From: Thermoplasmatota archaeon
Lineage (GTDB): Archaea > Thermoplasmatota > Penumbrarchaeia > Penumbrarchaeales > Penumbrarchaeaceae
Direction: 5' to 3'
DNA length: 8,825 bases
NCBI GenBank assembly: GCA_030595585.1
Contig: JAUVCY010000057.1
Coordinates: 1-8,825 of the forward strand
Part shown: piece after piece, positions 1 through 5,122 of the stretch
How the letters are laid out: the number at the start of each line of letters is the position of its first letter
Numbering within the stretch: position 1 is the first letter of the stretch
Program-made: the position numbers and the translations under genes
Notes under the pieces: model-generated
What the model saw: the letters and a program-made list of their open reading frames with translations, nothing else
Told to the model about the DNA's origin: nothing
The model's database searches: none

Positions 1-1764
1 CGTGATCTCATGGTAGCTATTCCTGTTGTTGCTGAACTGAACGGTGATCTCATCGAATGTGGAAAGGTCCTCCTCATCCTCGGGAAGTATCACAACGGCA
101 TTTGCCGGTATGTTCCACTCGTACGTCTCTATCTCGCCCACGGGGTCGTGGGACCCCTTTGCGGATAAAGTGATGTTGACCTCTGTTCCCACGATGAACT
201 TCAATACCTCGTCCTCGTCCTCCAATGCGACCTGGTAGAACTCGTACGCGTTCAGGATGACCAGTGATGCCTCGGGGCCTTCCGCCTCTTTCGCGGTGAA
301 CTCTATGGGGGCCTTCACCAGAACCTCATATGCGTTGTCGTAGGCGAACTCGAGTATATCCTCGTCGAAGTTTCCCTGAACCTCGTAGTTCTCCGGGAGG
401 ATGACCTTGATCTCCTCCTTCTCGAGCAGCTCCTTGATATCAACGGTGATATCATCGCCCTCCTTGAAATCGGTCTCGTCGACCATCTCGTAATGTGCGG
501 TCATGTCCACCACAGGGTGGGTCGTATTGAATACGGAACCCTCCAGCCCAGACGCATCTACGGTGTAGGTGCCGTTCCAGCTGTATCCCATATCATTTAC
601 GCTGAGGAAATCATCGGTGGTAAGCCAAACAGGCCCGTATGATACGAGGGCATCCTCGACCATCGTCGCGTCATCCCCCTCGACAACGTTCCAGCCCGCT
701 GAGAAGAACAGATCGGAGATCTGCATCCTGGGATTCCCGAAGTCATTGTAGAAACCATACAGATTGGAGTTGGCGTCAAGCACCCAGTGGGTATCGATCA
801 CGGGATTGGTTATGTCACCCGACAGATCGATGGTGGTCAGCCTCATCTCCTCTTTCAGCACCTCGGACATCTCAAAGGTGGTCTCGAGGCCGCCATAGTA
901 AGTGTTCGCCACCAGATCAATATCATCCCTCCATATGGGGTCGTATCCTGGCGCCTCTATGATCAGCCTGAAGATCGAGTCATATGCGGGAAGAGTAATG
1001 GCCCCATCCTCATCGCTCTCGATGGGGACGAGATGGCCGTTGTTGACATCCCACAGGTAGGGGGTCAGGTCTGGAACGAAAAGGTCCCCGCTCTTTACAA
1101 AGCCCATGATCCTGTATGATCCCTCCCTTGCAGAGGGCTCCTCGCTAAGTGTGATGTTCTCCTTGTACAGGTCGACGCTCTCGTTCAGCTCGATGTTCAC
1201 AGAATGGGTGAGGTACCCCTCCTCGAAAACGAGGAGGTGGAGGCTGTCGCCAAAGGGCACGGACATATTACCGTATCCCTCATCCGTGGTCTTCACCATC
1301 ATGTGGGAGGTGCCTGAATATATGTGCACCTGAGCTCCCTCGATCTCGTTTCCGTCGGCCTGGTCATCGGCGTAGATCCTGACCTCGACGTCAGCACCAT
1401 GGCCGATCCTCTCGAGGTAGATCTGCGAGATCCTTACCTCGCCTCCCTCGATCTGGGTCTCCACGACGAAACCATCGCTGTAACCATCTGCCATGGCCGT
1501 TATCCTGTAGGTTCCGGGCGTCACATCGGCCTTGTACTTGAAATTATCCTCGTAAAGGGTGTAACTAACGCCGGAATGGACGTTCACACATGTAACGGTA
1601 GCACCGGATACCGAATCCAGGTACACATCATCCCTTACAGAAACCTTCAACGTTGCCATTCCCTCTCCGGTGACCTCTGCTGGTACGATCAGCATTGCTG
1701 TCAGCATGAGGCTGAGCATTAGAAAAATGCCCCAGATCTTTCCGTATGTCGTATCCGACATCAT
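1..1764 (-). CDS. Secreted multidomain surface protein with carboxypeptidase-regulatory-like repeats (partial, C-terminus off the left edge)
   Basis: The reading frame is open for 588 codons from the ATG at 1764 to base 1 with no stop, so the gene is cut by the window edge. Residues about 9-28 are a hydrophobic signal segment (IWGIFLMLSLMLTAMLIV) followed by small residues, which indicates export. The mature part is acidic and rich in beta-forming residues. At least three modules resemble carboxypeptidase regulatory-like / PEGA-type beta-sandwich domains: about 37-120 (with VTPGTYRITAMADGYS), 124-207 (FGDSLHLLVFEEGYLTH) and 217-300 (FRLIIEAPGYDP). Residues about 526-588 look like the start of a PKD-like domain (GSHDPVGEIETYEWNIP). 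Several N-x-S/T sequons fit a glycosylated envelope protein. The start was chosen because GGAGGAA lies just upstream; an in-frame ATG at 1776 overlaps that site and the next codon (1761) is also ATG. Substrate or partner is unknown. It may be an S-layer-associated or adhesion protein, which is inference from architecture only. Confidence 0.85.
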   Translation of the reverse strand, partial: MMSDTTYGKIWGIFLMLSLMLTAMLIVPAEVTGEGMATLKVSVRDDVYLDSVSGATVTCVNVHSGVSYTLYEDNFKYKADVTPGTYRITAMADGYSDGFVVETQIEGGEVRISQIYLERIGHGADVEVRIYADDQADGNEIEGAQVHIYSGTSHMMVKTTDEGYGNMSVPFGDSLHLLVFEEGYLTHSVNIELNESVDLYKENITLSEEPSAREGSYRIMGFVKSGDLFVPDLTPYLWDVNNGHLVPIESDEDGAITLPAYDSIFRLIIEAPGYDPIWRDDIDLVANTYYGGLETTFEMSEVLKEEMRLTTIDLSGDITNPVIDTHWVLDANSNLYGFYNDFGNPRMQISDLFFSAGWNVVEGDDATMVEDALVSYGPVWLTTDDFLSVNDMGYSWNGTYTVDASGLEGSVFNTTHPVVDMTAHYEMVDETDFKEGDDITVDIKELLEKEEIKVILPENYEVQGNFDEDILEFAYDNAYEVLVKAPIEFTAKEAEGPEASLVILNAYEFYQVALEDEDEVLKFIVGTEVNITLSAKGSHDPVGEIETYEWNIPANAVVILPEDEEDLSTFDEITVQFSNNRNSYHEIT

Positions 1765-1769
1765 CAGTT

Positions 1770-1774
1770 CCTCC
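1770..1774 (-). promoter_or_regulatory. Shine-Dalgarno sequence of the surface-protein gene
   Basis: On the minus strand GGAGG lies five bases before the ATG at 1764 and eight before the adjacent ATG at 1761. It decides the start: the upstream in-frame ATG at 1776-1774 shares a base with this site and would have no ribosome binding site of its own. Confidence 0.7.
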
Positions 1775-1820
1775 ATATATACGTCAGTTTCAACCAAGCG
1801 CTATGCTGGGTTTGTCCCTC

Positions 1821-1839
1821 AAATATACAAGGTATATTT
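1821..1839. repeat. Perfect 8-bp inverted repeat over the surface-protein TATA box (candidate operator)
   Basis: AAATATAC (1821-1828) and GTATATTT (1832-1839) are exact reverse complements separated by AAG. The dyad overlaps the TATA element and extends to within about ten bases of the expected transcription start. That is where an archaeal repressor would compete with TBP/TFB. AT-rich promoter DNA yields such dyads by chance more easily than coding DNA, so the operator role is a hypothesis. Confidence 0.4.
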
Positions 1840-1842
1840 ATA
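1831..1842 (-). promoter_or_regulatory. Archaeal TATA box of the surface-protein gene
   Basis: The minus strand reads TATAAATATACC here, close to the archaeal box A consensus. Transcription would be expected about 25 bases downstream, near 1811, giving a leader of roughly 47 bases that contains the Shine-Dalgarno sequence. The box overlaps the right arm of one perfect inverted repeat (1821-1839) and touches another (1841-1875). Function is inferred from sequence and position only. Confidence 0.6.
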
Positions 1843-1875
1843 GTTGATGGGATAGTGATGATCTCACATCAACTA
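1841..1875. repeat. Perfect 9-bp inverted repeat just upstream of the surface-protein TATA box
   Basis: TAGTTGATG (1841-1849) and CATCAACTA (1867-1875) are exact reverse complements with a 17-base spacer. Relative to the minus-strand promoter this dyad sits immediately upstream of the TATA/BRE region, a common place for archaeal activators. If a transcript begins further upstream (see the TATA-like element at 1918-1928) the same sequence would form a 9-bp RNA stem. It has no T-tract after it, so it does not look like a standard terminator. Confidence 0.45.
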
Positions 1876-1917
1876 CTGGACCCTGTGACCTTCGGGACAT
1901 CCATGGAAACAACTCTT

Positions 1918-1928
1918 CTTATATAAAA
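1918..1928 (-). promoter_or_regulatory. Second TATA-like element in the lonB/surface-protein gap
   Basis: The minus strand reads TTTTATATAAG, containing the canonical archaeal TTTATATA core. Used leftward, it would start RNA near 1895 and give the surface-protein gene a leader of about 130 bases that includes the 9-bp dyad at 1841-1875. The core is partly palindromic, so it could also face right, but no plausible gene follows on the plus strand. It may equally be an AT-rich stretch with no role. Confidence 0.3.
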
Positions 1929-2051
1929 TCCACCTATATTCGTGTAGTTAGGCCGATAAATGGCGGTGAAAAATGAGGGTGTTTCCGTGGGACCCTGAGT
2001 TTTGTTATCATGATCAAGGTATCCAACGTTCCACGTATACCACGGGAACCT

Positions 2052-4049
2052 CTACATCTCCAGGGCGTGGGCTGTCTTCGAGGCTGGCCTGCTTACCGCG
2101 ATCTCCGGCCCCTTGAACAGGTGTTTGATCTTGTCCACGAGCGAATCCTTCCTGAGATCCGATACAAGGGCGTTGGAGAGGACCTCCTTTATGTTGGAGA
2201 CGGGGACTATCTTGACCATCTTCTCGTATTTCTCCTCCAGCAATACATCCCTCTCGTTGGCGGATGGTATCAATACCGTGGATATCCCGGCCTTGGCAGC
2301 GGCCTCGATCTTTGCCGTTACCCCACCCACGGGCAGGACCTCTCCCCGTATCGACAGGGATCCCGTCATTGCGACATCCTGCCTGACCGGTATCTCTTCC
2401 AAAGCGGAGATCACCGCGGTGGCGATGGATACGGAGGCGGAGTCCCCTTCCACCCCATACGTGTCAACGAACTGAATGTGAAGATCGTATTCCGATATGT
2501 CCTTGCCCGTGATCTTCTTGAAAAGGACCGATACGTTCTGAACGGACTCCCTTGCGATCTCCCCGAGCTTTCCCGTGGCGATTATCTTCCCCTCCGACTT
2601 CGAGGATGCCGCTGTGACCTCAGCAGCGATACGGGTCACTATGCCCGACATCTCGGAGAGGCTCTGGTCCCCCTGCATCACGGCAAGGCCGTTGACGACC
2701 CCCACCTGATGGCCGGTCGATCTGATCAAGGAGTAGACCCTCCTCTTCTCAAGGGTCTGGTCCGCCACCTGTTGTTCAAGCGATTTGGCGAACACCTTTC
2801 CGAGGATCACGTCGTCCCCGGTGACGGTCTTGTGCCCTTTATCTTTGGCGAGGTCCCCTGATGCCCTGACCAGTCCACCCAGCTCCCTGAAACGGAGGGA
2901 GAGCTCTCCCCTTACGCCGCTTCTACGCTGTGCCTCCCTTATGACCTCGGCAATGGCATTGGAGTTGAGATGGGGGATCTTCCCATCCTTCTTCACTTCT
3001 TGTGCGATGAACCGGACGATATTGAGCCGGTTCCTGGGAGAATCCTTCATTGTATTGTGAACGTACACCTCGTATCCATAGCCCCGGATCCTGGACCGAA
3101 GCGCGGGGTGCATTCCCCCGTACCTCTGGCCGTCGGAGGCTTCCCGCCCGTAGACGGAATCCAGGTTTCCCGCTGCAACGAGGATGAAATCGCACGGCGT
3201 GGGCTCCGTCTTGACCATGGCGCCTGCAGATCTCTCGGACTGGCCGAATATGGAGAACTTCTTCTCCTGCATCGCCGTTAGCAGGGACTGCTGTGATTCG
3301 GGCCTGAGCAGGTTGATCTCATCGATGAACAGAACGCCCTTGTTCGCCTTGTGAATGGCCCCTATCTCCACCCTCTCATGAGGGGGGGTCTCCAATCCGC
3401 CGCTCTGGAACGGATCGTGCTTGACATCGCCCAGAAGCGATCCCGCATGGGCGCCTGTGGCGTCTATGAAGAGGGGTTTGGATTTCCTATCGTTGCCTAT
3501 CAGAAGCTTTGGGACCATATCATCGTCCTTCTTGGACATTGTGAGGAACCTGAAGAATATGAATACGCCAATAACTCCCAGCCCACCGAATATCAGATAG
3601 GTAACGTCCATGCGGTAGAGGAACAGGGCGAACGATATCACCACCATGGCGGCGATTATGAAGTATTTCATGGAGTTCTTCTTCTCCTTCTTCAGATTCG
3701 CCTGTGCCTTCTGGACCTTTACGATATCCTTGCCCTTTCCACCAGGGACCACCCTGATCCTCGGCTCGTTGGGGTCCTCGGAGTTTGGATAGGCGATCAC
3801 ATCCTCGAGCTCCTCCGAAGGAAGGTACTCGACCATGGAGTTGGCGATCATCGATTTGCCGGTGCCTGGATCGCCGATGAGGAGGAGATGGCGCCTCTGC
3901 TTTGCCGCCTTCTTTGCGACCTTCACGGCCTCGTTCTGACCGATGACCTGTTTCATCATCACCTTTGGGACCTTTACATCCTTTGTGGATTTGATCCCCT
4001 TGGTCAGAAGCCATTTCTCCAGATTCTCTATGGTTTCCATCTCATTCAT
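2052..4049 (-). CDS. lonB: Archaeal LonB membrane-anchored ATP-dependent protease
   Basis: This is a 665-residue archaeal Lon, a hexameric AAA+ protease expected to sit on the cytoplasmic face of the membrane and degrade misfolded or regulatory proteins. Visible in order: Walker A GDPGTGKS (59-66); two transmembrane helices inserted in the AAA+ module (about 127-148 and 150-168); Walker B VLFIDE (239-244); the conserved R318/R320 region; and the C-terminal Lon peptidase domain with catalytic Ser537 in GDSAS and Lys580 in GGVTAK, the Ser-Lys dyad. Bacterial Lon lacks the membrane helices. All key residues are intact and length is normal for LonB. The frame extends upstream to a TTG at 4166, but that extension (with HWWWV) does not look like Lon, so I start at the ATG at 4049; the ATG at 4040 is a close alternative. 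Ribosome binding sites are weak at both. The C-terminal 15 residues after the peptidase domain are not conserved-looking. Confidence 0.96.
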   Translation of the reverse strand: MNEMETIENLEKWLLTKGIKSTKDVKVPKVMMKQVIGQNEAVKVAKKAAKQRRHLLLIGDPGTGKSMIANSMVEYLPSEELEDVIAYPNSEDPNEPRIRVVPGGKGKDIVKVQKAQANLKKEKKNSMKYFIIAAMVVISFALFLYRMDVTYLIFGGLGVIGVFIFFRFLTMSKKDDDMVPKLLIGNDRKSKPLFIDATGAHAGSLLGDVKHDPFQSGGLETPPHERVEIGAIHKANKGVLFIDEINLLRPESQQSLLTAMQEKKFSIFGQSERSAGAMVKTEPTPCDFILVAAGNLDSVYGREASDGQRYGGMHPALRSRIRGYGYEVYVHNTMKDSPRNRLNIVRFIAQEVKKDGKIPHLNSNAIAEVIREAQRRSGVRGELSLRFRELGGLVRASGDLAKDKGHKTVTGDDVILGKVFAKSLEQQVADQTLEKRRVYSLIRSTGHQVGVVNGLAVMQGDQSLSEMSGIVTRIAAEVTAASSKSEGKIIATGKLGEIARESVQNVSVLFKKITGKDISEYDLHIQFVDTYGVEGDSASVSIATAVISALEEIPVRQDVAMTGSLSIRGEVLPVGGVTAKIEAAAKAGISTVLIPSANERDVLLEEKYEKMVKIVPVSNIKEVLSNALVSDLRKDSLVDKIKHLFKGPEIAVSRPASKTAHALEM

Positions 4050-4066
4050 CTGCCTGGGAGCGACCC

Positions 4067-4083
4067 ACCACCAATGAGGTGGT
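4067..4083 (-). repeat. Short hairpin in the likely lonB leader
   Basis: ACCACC (4067-4072) and GGTGGT (4078-4083) are perfect reverse complements around a 5-base loop, ending about 18 bases before the chosen lonB ATG at 4049. If transcription starts at or above this point, the mRNA would carry a compact GC-rich hairpin near the ribosome entry site. If the lonB message is nearly leaderless, it is irrelevant. Confidence 0.35.
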
Positions 4084-4097
4084 ATTTCATCTTTGTG

Positions 4098-4105
4098 TAG
4101 ATAAA
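4098..4105 (-). promoter_or_regulatory. Candidate TATA box for lonB
   Basis: The minus strand reads TTTATCTA, a moderate match to the archaeal box A. Initiation about 25 bases downstream falls near 4077, giving a leader of roughly 28 bases before the ATG at 4049. A second weak candidate, TTTTATCC (minus strand, about 4115-4122), would place the start near 4094. Neither is a strong consensus match. Confidence 0.3.
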
Positions 4106-4156
4106 CAGCGGTATGGATAAAATCTTTTGCACTAGAATCGCACACGGGTGAAAGGT

Positions 4157-4205
4157 GTACGGCCAACGTACGGTGAAATGTTATTCTACGTGTTTATGGA
4201 TACGG
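4157..4205. repeat. Repeated TACGG motifs between lonB and the small membrane-protein gene
   Basis: GTACGG occurs at 4157-4162 and 4168-4173, spaced exactly 11 bases (about one helical turn), and TACGG recurs at 4201-4205. This lies in the divergent gap upstream of both genes, so it could be a regulator site with direct-repeat half-sites. Six-base repeats are short and may be chance. Confidence 0.25.
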
Positions 4206-4211
4206 TACCAG

Positions 4212-4409
4212 ATGGTTAGAAGGCGAACGGGCAGGGACATCCCTTGGGGGGAGAGGCCGAAAAGCCCCCTCATGAGACGGCTTATCAGAACCCCCGAAGA
4301 TGCCGCCAGGTTCCAGCTTCTGTTCACGGGAGGGATGATCCTCTTCTACCTGCTCCTTTTCCTGGGAATGGGGTTCGCCCTCTATTTCATGGCCTTCGGA
4401 ACTCCCTGA
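4212..4409 (+). CDS. Small single-pass membrane protein of unknown function
   Basis: This 65-residue product has a basic N-terminal third (MVRRRTGRD, then MRRLIRTPEDAARF) and a strongly hydrophobic segment at about 36-62 (LLFTGGMILFYLLLFLGMGF), with a short tail AFGTP. The basic N-terminus before the helix predicts a cytoplasmic N-terminus and one transmembrane helix. I do not recognise the family. It is divergent from lonB and convergent with the hydrolase. The frame is open back to a GTG at 4155, but the added 19 residues look unstructured and overlap the presumed lonB promoter; the ATG at 4212 is preferred and an ATG at 4272 is possible. No clear Shine-Dalgarno sequence precedes it, so it might be leaderless. 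The combination of clustered basic residues, a well-formed helix and exact abutment to the next stop codon favours a real gene, but it could be spurious. Confidence 0.6.
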   Translation: MVRRRTGRDIPWGERPKSPLMRRLIRTPEDAARFQLLFTGGMILFYLLLFLGMGFALYFMAFGTP

Positions 4410-5057
4410 TCAGAGATACTTTATCGTTGAATGGGAAAACTCAATCTGGGCCCTTGCGTCGTCCGTCTCCGACCTTCCATGTCCAGGGTACAGCGAGCTG
4501 GCGTTCAGGTCCAGTATCCTCTGAATGGACTCCTTCAACGTTGGGAGGTGACCCCCTGGAAGGTCCCATCTGCCCACTCCTCCGTCGCAGAAGACCACGT
4601 CCCCGCAGAACAGGGCCCGGGAGGAGCGTTCCAGAATACATATAGAACCAGGAGAGTGTCCTGGTGTGCTGATGATGTCAAAGGCCAGAGGTCCTATCTC
4701 GAGGCTATCGCCGATCACGCTCACCCCCTCCACAGGGTCCATATCGGAGCCGAAAAGAAAGGCCCCGCTCCTCATGGGATCCCCATCAGCCAGTACCTGG
4801 GCGGCCTCCGCCGACCCGTACACGGGACACCCGAACTCCTCGACGATCGCCCCGGTCCCCCCCACGTGGTCGAAATGCTCATGGGTCAGGATCACCCCTT
4901 TCAGGCTCCTACCGTTCAACCCCTCCATTACCGCCCTTAGCAGCTTCTCCCGGTTCATGCCTGTCCCGGGGTCTATGAGAACGCCCACCTCCCCTTCCAA
5001 TATCAGCAGAACGTTGCAGTCCATCATTCCAGGATGAAGTTCCAATATCTCTACCAT
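4410..5057 (-). CDS. Metallo-beta-lactamase-fold hydrolase (glyoxalase II-like)
   Basis: This 215-residue protein has the full set of metal ligands of the metallo-beta-lactamase superfamily: THEHFDH (His59, His61, Asp63, His64), His134 in TPGHSPGS, Asp153 in CGDVVF and His193 in YPGHG, so a binuclear metal centre is expected. The compact size and the GRWDLPGG segment (163-169) resemble the single-domain glyoxalase II-like hydrolases, which cleave thioesters such as S-lactoyl conjugates. Substrate cannot be assigned from sequence, and archaea mostly lack glutathione. It has no signal peptide, so it is cytoplasmic. The ATG at 5057 begins the conserved N-terminal strand and is preceded by a weak AGGGG site. 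It diverges from cca over a 62-base gap, and its stop codon abuts that of the convergent small membrane-protein gene. Confidence 0.9.
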   Translation of the reverse strand: MVEILELHPGMMDCNVLLILEGEVGVLIDPGTGMNREKLLRAVMEGLNGRSLKGVILTHEHFDHVGGTGAIVEEFGCPVYGSAEAAQVLADGDPMRSGAFLFGSDMDPVEGVSVIGDSLEIGPLAFDIISTPGHSPGSICILERSSRALFCGDVVFCDGGVGRWDLPGGHLPTLKESIQRILDLNASSLYPGHGRSETDDARAQIEFSHSTIKYL

Positions 5058-5085
5058 CTATTCGCCCCTGTACAGCCTTTCCGAA

Positions 5086-5122
5086 CATATGGTTTATTAG
5101 TTCAAATACCATTCGCCATATG
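5086..5122. repeat. Nested inverted repeats flanking the hydrolase/cca TATA box
   Basis: CATATGG (5086-5092) and CCATATG (5116-5122) are perfect 7-bp reverse complements; the right arm contains the cca start codon. Inside them, ATGGT (5089-5093) and ACCAT (5108-5112) form a second, 5-bp pair. Together they bracket the TATA element in the short divergent gap, a position suited to a regulator of both genes. The arms are short, so chance is possible. Confidence 0.35.
5093..5099 (+). promoter_or_regulatory. TATA box for cca, possibly shared with the divergent hydrolase gene
   Basis: TTTATTA is centred 24 bases before the cca ATG at 5120, which is the spacing expected if transcription begins at or next to the start codon. 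This predicts a leaderless mRNA, common in archaea, and fits the lack of any Shine-Dalgarno sequence. Read on the other strand (TAATAAA) the same AT block could start the hydrolase RNA near 5071, leaving a leader of about 14 bases. Dual use is inference. Confidence 0.5.

Larger units (their letters stand above)
1765..2051. other. Intergenic region between lonB and the surface-protein gene
   Basis: I see no convincing gene in these 287 bases. The region holds two TATA-like elements and two perfect dyads (listed separately), a run of five T on the minus strand (1969-1973) about 80 bases past the lonB stop, which could help terminate lonB, and the broken inverted repeat GTTCC...GGAAC at about 2029-2050. 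GGACCCTG occurs twice (1878-1885, 1990-1997). CCATGGAAAC (1901-1910) is a 9-of-10 inverted match to GTTTCCGTGG (1981-1990). These last two may be chance. Confidence 0.5.

Noticed and set aside
639..1119. Plus-strand frames of about 110 codons opposite the surface-protein gene
   Set aside because: They are short, arginine/proline/serine-rich frames opposite a continuous 588-codon frame with a signal peptide and ribosome binding site.
2029..2050. GTTCC...GGAAC inverted repeat as a lonB terminator
   Set aside because: The stem is interrupted by a bulge and not followed by a T-tract on the minus strand, so termination there is not supported.
2010..2861. A 283-codon open frame on the plus strand, antisense to lonB
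   Set aside because: It lies opposite the intact Lon peptidase domain, its translation shows no recognisable motif, and its composition is what an antisense frame of GC-rich coding DNA produces.
3351..4100. A 249-codon plus-strand open frame opposite the LonB ATPase region
   Set aside because: It mirrors the Walker A and transmembrane-coding DNA of lonB; the product is low-complexity (leucine, glycine and acidic runs) and has no domain signature.
4431..4940. A 169-codon plus-strand open frame opposite the hydrolase gene
   Set aside because: The minus-strand frame has all the metal-ligand motifs in order, so this is its shadow.
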